Positions 38,060 through 47,007 of a stretch of DNA of 64,000 nucleotides are shown here, one piece after another. Position 1 is the first letter of the stretch; each line of letters opens with the position of its first letter. The translations under genes and the position numbers were made by a program. Origin of the DNA: Cytobacillus firmus (GTDB lineage Bacteria; Bacillota; Bacilli; Bacillales; Cytobacillaceae). The notes beneath the pieces were generated by a model that ran no database searches, was not told the DNA's origin, and saw nothing but the letters and a program-made list of their open reading frames with translations. The DNA is taken from NCBI RefSeq assembly GCF_023657595.1, contig NZ_CP098323.1:3558001-3622000 (forward strand), given 5' to 3'.

Positions 38060-38962
38060 TTACTTTGCTGAGCATATCGCTAATGCCAATGAATAAACCT
38101 TGCTTTCGGCCGAATCAGCCCTTGAAGTAAGAACGATTGGCGCTGTCGCCCCTGCGATAACGGCTCCTACTTTTGCTTTTGCAAAGTAGACAAGTGATTT
38201 ATATAAAGCATTCCCAACTTCTATAGTCGGCACCAATAAAATATCTGCCTGTCCGGCAACTTTGCTTTTAATTCCCTTATGTTCAGCTGCTTCAAAAGAA
38301 ATTGCATTGTCCAGAGCAAGAGGACCATCGACTATACAATCTTTAATCTGCCCTCTTTGGTTCATAAGAGTTAATGCTGCAGCATCCAAAGTAGCCTGCA
38401 TAGCAGGATTAACCGCCTCTACTGCAGCAATTGGGGCTGCGAGAGGTTTTTCAATCCCAATGCTTTTTGCAATATAAACTGCATTTTTCAGGATTTGTGC
38501 TTTTTGATTAAGATCTGGCGCAATATTCATAGCTGCATCCGTTACGATTGTAAACCGTTCAAAGCCTGGGACCTCAAAAACAGCCACATGTGATAAAACA
38601 TTTCCTGTTCTTAAGCCAAATTCTTTATTTAAGACAGCTTTTAAAATGCCTGCCGTCGGAATATTACCCTTCATCAGCACATTGGCCTTCTGATCCTTCA
38701 CAGCCCTTACTGACAATTCCGCTGCATGCGCAGATGATTCTGCGTGCACGATTTTAACTTTAGGGCTTTCGGCTGCTTCGCTATGCTTCTCGTCCAGGAT
38801 TTTGCGGATTTTTTCTTCATCCCCGAATAATAGAAAGCTTGCTAAGTTCAGCTTAATTGCTTCAGAAACTGCTTCGAGAACTTCTTCGTCTTCCGCTGCA
38901 GCTACGGCTACCGTTTTCTCACCATATTGGGTTGCTTTCGTTAGAAGCGAATCCAATGTCAT
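38060..38962 (-). CDS. ptb: Phosphate butyryltransferase
   Basis: A 300-residue PTA/PTB-family transferase exchanging CoA and phosphate on butyryl- or branched acyl-CoA. LMKGNIPTAGILKAVLNK and VTDAAMNIAPDL are family signatures. It is the first gene after the sigma-54 promoter and so leads ptb-bcd-buk-lpdV-bkdAA-bkdAB-bkdB. AAGGGGG lies nine bases before the ATG. Confidence 0.94.
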   Translation of the reverse strand: MTLDSLLTKATQYGEKTVAVAAAEDEEVLEAVSEAIKLNLASFLLFGDEEKIRKILDEKHSEAAESPKVKIVHAESSAHAAELSVRAVKDQKANVLMKGNIPTAGILKAVLNKEFGLRTGNVLSHVAVFEVPGFERFTIVTDAAMNIAPDLNQKAQILKNAVYIAKSIGIEKPLAAPIAAVEAVNPAMQATLDAAALTLMNQRGQIKDCIVDGPLALDNAISFEAAEHKGIKSKVAGQADILLVPTIEVGNALYKSLVYFAKAKVGAVIAGATAPIVLTSRADSAESKVYSLALAICSAK

Positions 38963-39060
38963 CTGTTCAACCCCCTTACATGAAAAGCGCAGGCGTCATA
39001 GGTTCAAGAAACTTAAAATAATCGACGCCATTTTCTTGATGTTCTTCCGTTTAGTATATT

Positions 39061-39077
39061 TGCAAGAAGTGTGCCAA
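39061..39077 (-). promoter_or_regulatory. Sigma-54 promoter of the bkd operon
   Basis: The minus strand reads TTGGCACACTTCTTGCA, a perfect match to the -24/-12 consensus TGGCAC-N5-TTGCA. It lies about 100 bases before ptb and just after the gene of a sigma-54 activator, as in B. subtilis, where the operon needs SigL and BkdR. Confidence 0.93.
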
Positions 39078-39119
39078 CTTTAAAAGCTGTGAAAACGCTT
39101 TATTCATTAAACTAAATCA

Positions 39120-39152
39120 TGCAATTTATTGCACAATATGAAATTTATTGCA
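39120..39152. promoter_or_regulatory. Paired palindromes, candidate BkdR enhancer site
   Basis: TGCAATTTATTGCA (39120-39133) is a perfect palindrome around TT. TGAAATTTATTGCA (39139-39152) is the same sequence with one change, 19 bases on. They lie about 70-105 bases upstream of the expected start of the sigma-54 transcript, the usual place for an activator site. The second overlaps the last codons of bkdR. Confidence 0.65.
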
Positions 39153-41208
39153 TGCCAGGTTTTGCAATTTCAAATTTCTCCAATTTGTAGTAAAGATTCC
39201 TGACTGAGAGTCCAAGCATTTTAGCTGTCCTGGTCTTATTTCCATCCAGCTTTTGAAGAGTTTGCCTGATCACCCTTGCCTCATACTGCTCAATCATTTG
39301 CGTTAATGATTTATTTTGCGCTTCTTCACTAGCTTCAATATTGGGTGACGGATTATTGGCACCCAGATCAGGAATATGCCGTTCTTCTATTTTCGTTTCG
39401 CTGTAATTCATAAAAATGATGGCTCTGCCCAAGATATTATCAAGTTCCCTCACATTCCCCGGCCAATTATAGGCCATCAGCTTATCAACAGCTTCTTCTG
39501 TCACACCTTCTACATTCCGCCCATATTCCTGGTTTATCTTTTGAATAAGTCTGCTGCACAGCAAAGGAATATCCTCCTTCCTGCGTCTTAATGAAGGAAT
39601 ATGTATGGGCATTCTATTCAGCCTGTAGTATAAGTCTTCCCTAAAGGTGCCATCTGCAATTCCTTTTTCTAAATTGACATTGGTCGCGGCAATTATCCGA
39701 ACATCAATTGTAATAGGCTTAGTCCCTCCCACTCTTGTAATTTCATGTTCCTGAAGAACCCTGAGCAGCTTTGCCTGAGTGTTAGCTGTCAGCTCGCCAA
39801 TTTCATCAAGAAAAATACTGCCTTTATCAGCTTCCTCAAATAAACCTCTTTTGCCGCCTCTTTTTGCACCCGAGAATGCCCCCTCTTCATAACCGAATAA
39901 TTCACTTTCCAAAAGAGATTCTGATAATGCCGCACAATTTACCCTGATAAACTTGTTATATTTTCGGTCGCTTGCATTATGTATAGCGTGGGCGAAAAGC
40001 TCTTTACCAGTCCCGGACTCTCCTCTCAGCAAAACTGTGGCAGGAGTTTTAGCTCCAAGTCTTGCCTGTTCGATTGCAATGGTCATCTCTTCAGATGTTC
40101 CAATTATATCCTCGAATGAATACTTCGCTTCCAGTGTACGAATAATCTGTCTGGCCCGGTTTAATTCACGGTTCAGATTTTGAATTTCCGAGACGTCGTG
40201 TATAACACCAACACTCCCTTTTAATTTCCCATCAACAATAACAGGCGCAACATTTACAATTACATCCTTTCTCTTTGGACCGACCCTCATGGCCACACCT
40301 CTCATCGCTCTTCGCGTTTGAAGGACCTTCATATGAACGCTTTCACCTTCTGATATATCTGCTGTAGCAGGCTTTCCGATTACCTTTTCCTCCTCCAGAC
40401 CTGTAAGCCTGGAGTATGCCGGATTGATCAAAATCCCTTTCCCATTTTCATCAACAACGGAGATGGCCTCCTCACTTGATTGAATAATTGCCTGAAGCAT
40501 CGTCTGTATGTCTTTCAAGTTCGTTATTTCTTCCGCAAGTGAAACAACTTCTGTAATATCCTTAAAAACGGCAAAGGCACCCATTAATTCATTATTTTCA
40601 CCGAGCATAGGGATTCTTGTCGTAATAATCTTCAGGCCATTAGCCAAAGTCATTTCCTGATTCGCTTCAATTCTCCTTGTCGCCATAACTCTGGGAAGCA
40701 TGCTGTCGGTAATGATTTCATTAATTTTTTTCCCTAAAGCATCTTTCCTCTTTATTCCTGTCATTCTCTCAGCACTGCGATTAAAGACTATAATTTCAGT
40801 TTGGTTATTTATTACAATCATTCCGTCATCGGTCGAATTAAAAATCAAGTCATGCTTATATGTTTCATTTCTGAATTTCGAAATCAGCTCTTCCTTTTCC
40901 TCAAGTAATTTCGCGATTAAAAAGGCTACACTTCCAGGTATTAGAACTGTATTTTTGCTTCTGGCTTCCCTAATGTCGATAAACACTTGCTCATTTCCGG
41001 TAACTTCAATAATGATGTCAATATCTTGTTTCATAAACTGTCGCCAATCAGCGCCGGTTGGGATGCCGCTTTCGTTGGCAAGCAGAAGTCCTTCGGCATC
41101 AGGGTCGATATCCACCATGGCTTTTACATCCAAAACTGCCGTTTCTTTTATTATTTTCAGGATGGCGGTACCGCCTTTTCCTGCACCGACAATCATCACT
41201 GTTTGCAT
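39145..41208 (-). CDS. bkdR: Sigma-54-dependent activator of branched-chain catabolism
   Basis: A 687-residue enhancer-binding protein. The N-terminal part (1-110) looks like a Rossmann domain ([21 protein letters not shown]), then two PAS domains (about 120-340), the AAA+ domain with Walker A GESGTGKE and sigma-54 contact loop reading GAFSGA instead of GAFTGA, and a Fis-type helix-turn-helix at the end ([17 protein letters not shown]). ATG at 41208 fits AGG seven bases upstream better than the earlier ATGs up to 41247. It activates the bkd operon downstream. Confidence 0.94.
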   Translation of the reverse strand: MQTVMIVGAGKGGTAILKIIKETAVLDVKAMVDIDPDAEGLLLANESGIPTGADWRQFMKQDIDIIIEVTGNEQVFIDIREARSKNTVLIPGSVAFLIAKLLEEKEELISKFRNETYKHDLIFNSTDDGMIVINNQTEIIVFNRSAERMTGIKRKDALGKKINEIITDSMLPRVMATRRIEANQEMTLANGLKIITTRIPMLGENNELMGAFAVFKDITEVVSLAEEITNLKDIQTMLQAIIQSSEEAISVVDENGKGILINPAYSRLTGLEEEKVIGKPATADISEGESVHMKVLQTRRAMRGVAMRVGPKRKDVIVNVAPVIVDGKLKGSVGVIHDVSEIQNLNRELNRARQIIRTLEAKYSFEDIIGTSEEMTIAIEQARLGAKTPATVLLRGESGTGKELFAHAIHNASDRKYNKFIRVNCAALSESLLESELFGYEEGAFSGAKRGGKRGLFEEADKGSIFLDEIGELTANTQAKLLRVLQEHEITRVGGTKPITIDVRIIAATNVNLEKGIADGTFREDLYYRLNRMPIHIPSLRRRKEDIPLLCSRLIQKINQEYGRNVEGVTEEAVDKLMAYNWPGNVRELDNILGRAIIFMNYSETKIEERHIPDLGANNPSPNIEASEEAQNKSLTQMIEQYEARVIRQTLQKLDGNKTRTAKMLGLSVRNLYYKLEKFEIAKPGMQ

Positions 41209-41298
41209 AGTCATACCTGCTTTCATTGAAAATTCTTGCATATTCAATAGAAATTACTGCAATATTCTTCATGTTTTATTTTAGCATAGGAGAAGCAC

Positions 41299-41326
41299 TT
41301 GACAAATTTCTTTAATGATTTATGAT
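41299..41326 (+). promoter_or_regulatory. Promoter of yqzF-yycC
   Basis: TTGACA (41299-41304) and TATGAT (41321-41326) with a 16-base spacer, 35 bases before yqzF. Confidence 0.65.
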
Positions 41327-41361
41327 TTCGGTAGGCAACTCGATTTGAAGGGAATTTTTTT

Positions 41362-41598
41362 ATGATAAGACTAATTGCTTTATTAATTTTACTCCTGCCG
41401 GGCATATTGGCTGTGTATGGGATAAAATTAATGAGAGATATGGTCTTTGGCATCCTGCAAAGCCCATTTCCCTATTTATGGCTTCAATTTGTGTCAGGTT
41501 TCCTTTTCTTGATTATAGGGCTTGGCTTCATCGCAGGATTTATTCTTTATCGTGACCGAAAAAGAAACAAAGTCCAGGATCGTTTTAAATCTAAATAA
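41362..41598 (+). CDS. yqzF: DUF2627 membrane protein
   Basis: A 78-residue protein with two hydrophobic helices (about 4-22 and 38-62) separated by a short loop and ending in a basic tail (DRKRNKVQDRFKSK). It belongs to the DUF2627 family found beside bkdR in Bacillus (B. subtilis YqzF). No function is known. The small yycC-like gene follows 17 bases later on the same strand. Confidence 0.85.
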   Translation: MIRLIALLILLLPGILAVYGIKLMRDMVFGILQSPFPYLWLQFVSGFLFLIIGLGFIAGFILYRDRKRNKVQDRFKSK

Positions 41599-41615
41599 GT
41601 TAGTGGGGGATAATA

Positions 41616-41756
41616 GTGAAGCCGCTGCAGATATCACCGGAAACAGCATTAAAGCTCGCTGAAAAACTTAATCTTCCTCTTGAGCAAATCATGCACATGC
41701 CTCAGCATATCCTGATCCAAAAAATGATGGAGCTTGAGAAAGAAGAAAACAAATAA
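41616..41756 (+). CDS. yycC: YycC-like small protein
   Basis: A 46-residue protein starting at GTG, nine bases after GGGGG. The sequence begins MKPLQISPETALKLAEKL and contains EQIMHMPQHIL, which I recognise as the YycC-like family of Bacillaceae. It is predicted helical and cytosolic. Function unknown. It is likely co-transcribed with yqzF. Its location next to yqzF rather than near yycB is different from B. subtilis as I recall it. Confidence 0.78.
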   Translation: MKPLQISPETALKLAEKLNLPLEQIMHMPQHILIQKMMELEKEENK

Positions 41757-41770
41757 AGTGAAACTTCATT

Positions 41771-41896
41771 CAGTGGGGGTTTTCCTTATCCCCCACTGAT
41801 TGTTAGTTGAACCAATCGGGCCTTTACGGGCAGTTTGACCCCCACTTATCCTCCTTTGATTCTTCTAAGTCTTGAAGTGGGGGTCTTACTGCCCGT
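41771..41896. repeat. Two adjacent G/C-rich inverted repeats
   Basis: First: CAGTGGGGG (41771-41779) and CCCCCACTG (41790-41798). Second: arms of about 22 bases, ACGGGCAG plus GACCCCCACTT at 41826-41847 and AAGTGGGGGTC plus CTGCCCGT at 41875-41896, around a 27-base loop. Both share the core CCCCCACT. There is no coding frame and no T-tract, so it is more like a dispersed structured repeat than a terminator. Confidence 0.75.
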
Positions 41897-41912
41897 TAGA
41901 CTGCGATAAAGT

Positions 41913-41948
41913 AAAGGTTCAGTTTGAAGCATTCAAACTGAACCTTTT
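41913..41948 (+). terminator. Terminator downstream of yycC repeat block
   Basis: A 16-base-pair stem AAAGGTTCAGTTTGAA with its complement and a T-run (AACCTTTTTA), closing the plus-strand transcript; it may also work on the other strand. Confidence 0.8.
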
Positions 41949-41976
41949 TATATCTCAGCTTATTTCATGAGGAAAA

Positions 41977-42000
41977 TAAAAAACGCCCCAATAGGAGCGC
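41977..42000 (-). terminator. Terminator of spo0A
   Basis: On the minus strand GCGCTCC TATT GGGGCGT followed by six T residues, 38 bases after the spo0A stop. Confidence 0.75.
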
Positions 42001-42038
42001 AGCAAATTAAATAAAAATTGTTATAAGTCCTTACCCTT

Positions 42039-42827
42039 TCAAGAAGCCTTATGCTCGAGACGAAGTTTATCGGCGACCATGGCAATAAACTCGGAATTTG
42101 TCGGCTTGGCTTTGGTCATGCTGACTGTATACCCAAAAAGAGAGGAAATTGAATCTATATTGCCGCGGCTCCAAGCAACTTCAATCGCATGGCGGATCGC
42201 ACGTTCAACCCGGCTTGCAGTCGTATTAAATTTTTTAGCAATATCAGGGTACAGCACTTTTGTAATGGAACCGAGAAGTTCGATATCATTGTACACCATT
42301 GAAATCGCTTCACGAAGATATAAGTATCCTTTAATATGAGCAGGTACGCCAATTTCATGAATGATGCTGGTAATGCTGGCATCCAGGTTCTTCGGCTTTG
42401 CTTCTGCCTGGGGACGGTAAGATGGAACGGGTTTGCGGAGAAAAGAGCTGGATTTTCCGCTGACCTGACGGATATGGCTTGCCAAATTGTCCATATCAAA
42501 TGGTTTAAGAATAAAGTAAGATGCTCCTAAATCCACTGCCTTTTTGGTGACATCCTCCTGGCCGAATGCAGTAAGCATAATTACATTAGGAAGTGCATTC
42601 AAATTTAATTCTCTCATTTTCTCGAGTACAGCAAGTCCATCCAAGTGAGGCATGATGATATCCAGCACAAGAACATCAGGCTGTGTCTGCTCTAAAATGT
42701 CGAGGCAATCCTGTCCATTATGTGCAACACCCGCAACTTCCATATCCTCCTGAGAAGATATATATTCCTCTAAAAGCCCGACCAGCTCCCTATTATCATC
42801 CACAACACAAACTTTTATTTTCTTCAC
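42039..42827 (-). CDS. spo0A: Sporulation response regulator Spo0A
   Basis: The 262-residue master regulator of sporulation entry. The receiver domain has the acidic pair Asp10-Asp11, phosphorylated Asp56 (LVLDIIMP) and Lys in ILKPFDMD. The C-terminal effector domain (about 150-262) contains the recognition helix [18 protein letters not shown] that reads 0A boxes. Phosphorelay enzymes are not in the window. A sigma-H promoter and several 0A boxes lie upstream, consistent with autoregulation. Confidence 0.98.
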   Translation of the reverse strand: MKKIKVCVVDDNRELVGLLEEYISSQEDMEVAGVAHNGQDCLDILEQTQPDVLVLDIIMPHLDGLAVLEKMRELNLNALPNVIMLTAFGQEDVTKKAVDLGASYFILKPFDMDNLASHIRQVSGKSSSFLRKPVPSYRPQAEAKPKNLDASITSIIHEIGVPAHIKGYLYLREAISMVYNDIELLGSITKVLYPDIAKKFNTTASRVERAIRHAIEVAWSRGNIDSISSLFGYTVSMTKAKPTNSEFIAMVADKLRLEHKAS

Positions 42828-42918
42828 TTACTTTCCTCCTCGGCCCATTATGGTCTCTTTAATGAATGTTCATTTGAACACGCTCTTTTTATGATTTCTA
42901 TTTTCTATTCTAAATGAG

Positions 42919-42947
42919 AAATTCGACAATGCAACAAAAATTCCTCT
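42919..42947 (-). promoter_or_regulatory. Sigma-H promoter of spo0A with overlapping 0A box
   Basis: Minus strand AGAGGAATT (complement of 42939-42947), 11 bases, GTCGAATTT (complement of 42919-42927). This matches the sigma-H pattern RNAGGAWWW-N11/12-RNNGAATWW. TTGTCGAAT at 42921-42929 is a Spo0A box covering the -10 region. Confidence 0.8.
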
Positions 42948-43008
42948 ACTTTTTTGAAATTTTCTTAAAAAACCACCGAAATCTCATTTTTTCTTTGGTT
43001 TTCTTCTG

Positions 43009-43060
43009 TTTTCGACCAGTTTCGCCATACTCTTTACAATTCGTGTATACTTGTCGAAAA
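43009..43060. promoter_or_regulatory. Further 0A boxes upstream of spo0A
   Basis: TTGTCGAAAA at 43051-43060 and a weaker TTTTCGACC at 43009-43017 resemble the Spo0A box TTTGTCGAAAA. With the box at 42921 they give three in the 312-base spoIVB-spo0A gap, similar in number to B. subtilis. Confidence 0.55.
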
Positions 43061-43095
43061 ATCTTTAATTATCGTCATTTTAACATAAAAAATCA

Positions 43096-43121
43096 AAAAG
43101 ACGGGATTTCCCCGCCTTTTT
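43096..43121 (-). terminator. Terminator of spoIVB
   Basis: Hairpin AAAAAGGCGGGG/CCCGTCTTTTT on the minus strand, then a T-rich tract, 19 bases after the stop. Confidence 0.78.
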
Positions 43122-43139
43122 ATTTGATCCATTCCCTTA

Positions 43140-44429
43140 TTAGGATGCTTTTTCTTCTGCTTTTTCATATATATTGATTCCCGCTTCATTCAGCATCCAT
43201 TCGATATGAACACCATATCCTGAAGTAGGATCATTTACAAATACGTGCGTTACCGCTCCAATAATTCTGCCATCCTGTATAATCGGGCTTCCGCTCATCC
43301 CCTGGACAATGCCGCCTGTTTTATCGAGGAGCTTCTGATCCGTCACTTTTATGACCATTCCTTTTGTTGCCGGAAACTTTTGCGGAATCGTGCTGACAAT
43401 TTCAATATCAAACAATTGTACTTCATCATTGTCAACTACAGTCAATATTTGAGCAGCTCCCTCTTTCACCTGATGGGATAGTGCTATTGGCATCGGTTTG
43501 TCAAAGATCCCATTTTTCATATCCCTGTTTAATTCCCCAAAAATTCCGAAAGGACTGTTCCTGACAATATTCCCGATTATTTCTTTGTCTGAGGAAAATC
43601 GTGCAAGTTTTTCACCTGGATTGCCATTACTTCCTTTTTCAATGGAAGTAACAGTCGATCTTACAATTTGGCCGTCTTCAACAACAATGGGTTTTTTCGT
43701 ATCCATATCGGAAATAACATGTCCGAGTGCTCCATACTTTTTCGATTCCGGGTGATAGAATGTCATCGTCCCAATGCCTGCTGCTGAATCACGTATATAT
43801 AAACCAAGCTTATAGGTTTCTTCCCCGTTTTCTTTAAGAGGAGTAAGCTCCGTTTTCACCTTCCCGCTTTCACGGCTGACAATGATTTGGAGCGGGTTGC
43901 CGCTTTTGCCTGCTTCTTGAACAAAAGGGGCAACATCTGACATCTTTTCAATTTTCTTGCCATTGATTTCTGTAATGATATCTCCGATTTTAATCCCGGC
44001 CGTTTCGCCTGGCGAAGCTTTTCCTTCAGCCGTATTAACCTGATGGTGCCCCACTACTAACACACCTACTGTATTTAGTTTAACCCCGATTGATTGGCCT
44101 CCTGGAATTACTTTAAAATCTTTTAAGACATTTACATCAACCTTCTTTATCGGAAAACCTGCCAGTTCGAGAAGCATTTCATTTTTTCCATTTTCTTTTG
44201 CTGAAAGCAAAATCGAATGGTTATCTTCCTTAAGTGCAACACTTGTATTATCTATGGACAGCCCGGCTGACACTGCTTCTGCCTTTGCAATATCCAGCTG
44301 CTGCCCTTCAAAAAGGGTAATATTTGCAGGTATTTGCAAATATTCCTGAACAGGCTTGGAAAAACCTAAAGCAATTAATGAAACAAGGAGAATTCCACCA
44401 ATTATTTTGCGCAAAACATCATATGTCAA
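43140..44429 (-). CDS. spoIVB: SpoIVB serine peptidase
   Basis: A 429-residue secreted S55 peptidase made in the forespore; its cleavage of SpoIVFA starts pro-sigma-K processing. An N-terminal membrane segment (about 9-25), a PDZ domain (about 110-190) and the peptidase domain are present, with [11 protein letters not shown] (catalytic His) and GMSGSP (Ser381) intact. TTG at 44429 gives the right N-terminal length and has AGGAG ten bases upstream; a GTG at 44462 adds 11 residues but has no ribosome site. Confidence 0.94.
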   Translation of the reverse strand: MTYDVLRKIIGGILLVSLIALGFSKPVQEYLQIPANITLFEGQQLDIAKAEAVSAGLSIDNTSVALKEDNHSILLSAKENGKNEMLLELAGFPIKKVDVNVLKDFKVIPGGQSIGVKLNTVGVLVVGHHQVNTAEGKASPGETAGIKIGDIITEINGKKIEKMSDVAPFVQEAGKSGNPLQIIVSRESGKVKTELTPLKENGEETYKLGLYIRDSAAGIGTMTFYHPESKKYGALGHVISDMDTKKPIVVEDGQIVRSTVTSIEKGSNGNPGEKLARFSSDKEIIGNIVRNSPFGIFGELNRDMKNGIFDKPMPIALSHQVKEGAAQILTVVDNDEVQLFDIEIVSTIPQKFPATKGMVIKVTDQKLLDKTGGIVQGMSGSPIIQDGRIIGAVTHVFVNDPTSGYGVHIEWMLNEAGINIYEKAEEKAS

Positions 44430-44524
44430 ATTTTTCACTCTCCTCGCTTCTAGTCCATCCACGTCAAATGGCTACATCTTTAATTTTGCCTGCATCGATG
44501 GCATTTATAACTGCCAGTGACATA

Positions 44525-44554
44525 AAAAAAGCTATCCTGCTTTGGATAGCTTTT
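44525..44554 (-). terminator. Terminator of recN
   Basis: AAAAGCTATCC/GGATAGCTTTT hairpin followed by seven T residues on the minus strand; lies 58 bases after the recN stop. Confidence 0.8.
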
Positions 44555-44611
44555 CAAGGTATTAGATCTCGCTGCGCAGCTTAAGGGCACACACCGGATA
44601 TTGGGTCATAA

Positions 44612-46294
44612 TTATTTCAGCTGTTTAGCCATATGCAGCAGCTCTTTTGCATGCTCTTTCGTCAAATCGGTAATTTCCACACCAGAAATCATACGGCTGA
44701 TTTCTTTTATCTTCTCTTCTTCATTCAGAGGCTTCACTGTAGTTTTGGTCCGTCCTTCATTCGTGTTTTTAGCAATAAATAAATGAGTATCTGCAATCGC
44801 TGCAACCTGTGGCAGGTGAGAGATGCAAAGCACTTGTGAATCCACGGAAACATGATGAATCTTTTCCGCGATAGCTTGTGCCACTCTTCCGCTCACGCCT
44901 GTATCCACTTCATCGAAGATAATACTTGTAACACCTTGATGTTTTGAGAAAATACTCTTCAAGGCAAGCATGATTCGGGATAATTCCCCTCCCGATGCAA
45001 TCTTAGACAGAGGCTTGAGCGGTTCTCCCGGATTGGTGGAAATATAGAATTCCGCTCTGTCAATGCCATTTTTCAGAAGGACTTCGGGATCAGAAAAGAA
45101 TCTTACCTCAAAAACTGTTTTTTCCATGTATAATTCCTTAAGCTCTTTATGAATTAACTTCGTAAGCTTTAGGGCAGATTTTCTCCGCAGCTTGCTCAGT
45201 TCTTCCCCTTCAACCATAAGGTCTTTTTTCAGGGCAGTAACTTCTTTTTGCAGCTTATCAATATGGGTTTCTTTATTTTGCAAGGTTTCAATTTCTTCTT
45301 CTATTTTTGCTGCGTATTCCAGCACTTCTTCTACCGTTTTTCCATATTTTCTTTTTAGACCATTTATTTCATTCAGTCTGTTTTCGATTTCATTGAGCCT
45401 CTGGGGATCATATTCCATAAAGTCCATTTCATTGCGCAGGGAACTGGCCGCATCTTCAAGCAAATAGAAGCTGTTTGCCACATTTTCCGCTATTTCTTTA
45501 TACGATGGGTCCAATTCCGCGGCATCATTCATATACCCCATAACCAGCCCAATCCAATCGAGCCCTTTTTGCTCTCCTTGAAGAGCATTATAGCCAGACT
45601 GAACTGAGTCAAAAATACGTTCAAAATTGGATAGCTTTCTCTTTTCTTCAATCAGATCCTCATCTTCATTCAATTTCAGCTGTGCTGACTGGATTTCATC
45701 AAGCTGAAATTGGATTAAATCAAGCCGGTGTGCCATTTGCTGTTCATTCTCGCTTAAATTCTTAAGCTTTTTCAAGGTGCTTTCATATAATCTGTAGATA
45801 TCCTGATATTCAGAAAGGGAAGCAGAAATCTTCGTTCCTCCAAACTGATCGAGAAGAGGAAGATGCAAGGTTTCATTCATTAATTCCTGATGTTCGTGCT
45901 GACCGTGTATATCAATAAGTGAACTTCCGATTTCCCTCAAAGCAGAAATAGTGACCAGTTTTCCATTCACTCTGCAAATGCTTTTTCCTGTCTTTGATAT
46001 ATCTCTGCGGAGAACAATCATTCCATCTTCAATATCTATCCCAAATTCTGCAGCTCGTTTATAGCAAGGGTGCTTAGGATCATCCAGGATAAAAAGCCCC
46101 TCTAACTCAGCTTTATCTTCACCATGCCGGACAAACTCTGCAGATCCCCTGCCTCCAGCCAGCAAGTGAATGGCATCAATAATAATGGATTTCCCTGCCC
46201 CTGTTTCACCAGTTAAAACAGTTAAGCCCTTTTCAAATGAGACAGAAAGGGCTTCGATTATAGCAAAATTTCGTATCGTTATTTCATTTAACAA
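44612..46294 (-). CDS. recN: DNA repair protein RecN
   Basis: A 560-residue SMC-like ATPase recruited early to double-strand breaks. Walker A GETGAGKS is at residues 29-36, long coiled coils fill about 155-370, and the signature SGGELSRIMLAL with Walker B IIFDEVDTGVSG follow. TTG at 46294 is chosen because GAGGTG lies six bases upstream and the protein then starts MLNEITIRNFAIIE, matching the B. subtilis N-terminus; a GTG three codons earlier is inside the ribosome site. argR lies just upstream. Confidence 0.95.
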   Translation of the reverse strand: MLNEITIRNFAIIEALSVSFEKGLTVLTGETGAGKSIIIDAIHLLAGGRGSAEFVRHGEDKAELEGLFILDDPKHPCYKRAAEFGIDIEDGMIVLRRDISKTGKSICRVNGKLVTISALREIGSSLIDIHGQHEHQELMNETLHLPLLDQFGGTKISASLSEYQDIYRLYESTLKKLKNLSENEQQMAHRLDLIQFQLDEIQSAQLKLNEDEDLIEEKRKLSNFERIFDSVQSGYNALQGEQKGLDWIGLVMGYMNDAAELDPSYKEIAENVANSFYLLEDAASSLRNEMDFMEYDPQRLNEIENRLNEINGLKRKYGKTVEEVLEYAAKIEEEIETLQNKETHIDKLQKEVTALKKDLMVEGEELSKLRRKSALKLTKLIHKELKELYMEKTVFEVRFFSDPEVLLKNGIDRAEFYISTNPGEPLKPLSKIASGGELSRIMLALKSIFSKHQGVTSIIFDEVDTGVSGRVAQAIAEKIHHVSVDSQVLCISHLPQVAAIADTHLFIAKNTNEGRTKTTVKPLNEEEKIKEISRMISGVEITDLTKEHAKELLHMAKQLK

Positions 46295-46321
46295 GCTTAT
46301 CACCTCATTAGAAAAAGCAGA

Positions 46322-46361
46322 AGCGCTTTGCCACCGGCACCTCGAGGGGGGGACAGGCGCT
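46322..46361. repeat. Short copy of a dispersed repeat between argR and recN
   Basis: AGCGCTT (46322-46328) and AGGCGCT (46355-46361) form inverted ends around ACCTCGAGGGGG (46339-46350). The same 12-base core and AGGCGCT end occur at 52771-52790 in the longer copy, so this looks like an internally deleted member of the same family. Confidence 0.65.
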
Positions 46362-46379
46362 CTGAACTTGAAAAATTAT

Positions 46380-46829
46380 CTACAGCATTTCAAGAAAACG
46401 GTTTGAAATGGCTTCTGTGTCTTCTGGGGTTTTGCAAATGATCAGGCATGTGTCATCCCCGCAAATTGTCCCCAGAATCTCTTCCCAGTCAAGGTTATCA
46501 ATAAGTGCGCCTATAGCCATGGCATTTCCTGGAAGAGTCTTCATTACAAGGAGATGTCCTGCAGTATCCACTCTAACAAAGGCATCCATTAAGTTTCTTT
46601 TAAGTTTTTGCAGTGGATTGAAACGCTGATCAGCTGGAAGACTGTATTTATACCTTCCGTCCATTAAAGGTACTTTTACCAGATGAAGCTCTTTAATATC
46701 TCTTGAGACTGTCGCCTGGGTAACATTAAATCCTGCGTTTTTCAATTCATCTACCAGGTCATCCTGTGTTTCGATATCGTTATTAGTAATAATTTCGCGT
46801 ATCTTAATATGTCTTTGCCCTTTATTCAT
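46380..46829 (-). CDS. argR: Arginine repressor/activator ArgR (AhrC)
   Basis: A 149-residue hexameric regulator of arginine synthesis and breakdown. The N-terminal winged helix has [31 protein letters not shown], of which TQATVSRDI is the recognition helix. The C-terminal domain holds the arginine-binding [13 protein letters not shown] with the Asp pair. GAGGTG precedes the ATG. Its placement before recN is the normal Bacillus order. The artPQR operon in this window carries a likely target site. Confidence 0.96.
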   Translation of the reverse strand: MNKGQRHIKIREIITNNDIETQDDLVDELKNAGFNVTQATVSRDIKELHLVKVPLMDGRYKYSLPADQRFNPLQKLKRNLMDAFVRVDTAGHLLVMKTLPGNAMAIGALIDNLDWEEILGTICGDDTCLIICKTPEDTEAISNRFLEML

Positions 46830-46983
46830 TTTTTCACCTCTATAATCAGCCGCTTGACAGCAGGCAGAAAAAATTAATTTATAGTGTTTTGTACTATAAT
46901 GTTAGCTGATTTTCTCAATAAAGTACAATTTTCCCGTATATTATTATTATAATTCGTCCTTACACGACAAATTCCTTTAAAAA

Positions 46984-47007
46984 AAGGAACAGGCATCTGC
47001 CTATTCC
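46984..47007 (-). terminator. Terminator overlapping the tlyA stop
   Basis: Hairpin AGGAATAGGC / GCCTGTTCCT on the minus strand followed by a T-run. The tlyA stop codon is inside the stem. Confidence 0.72.
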
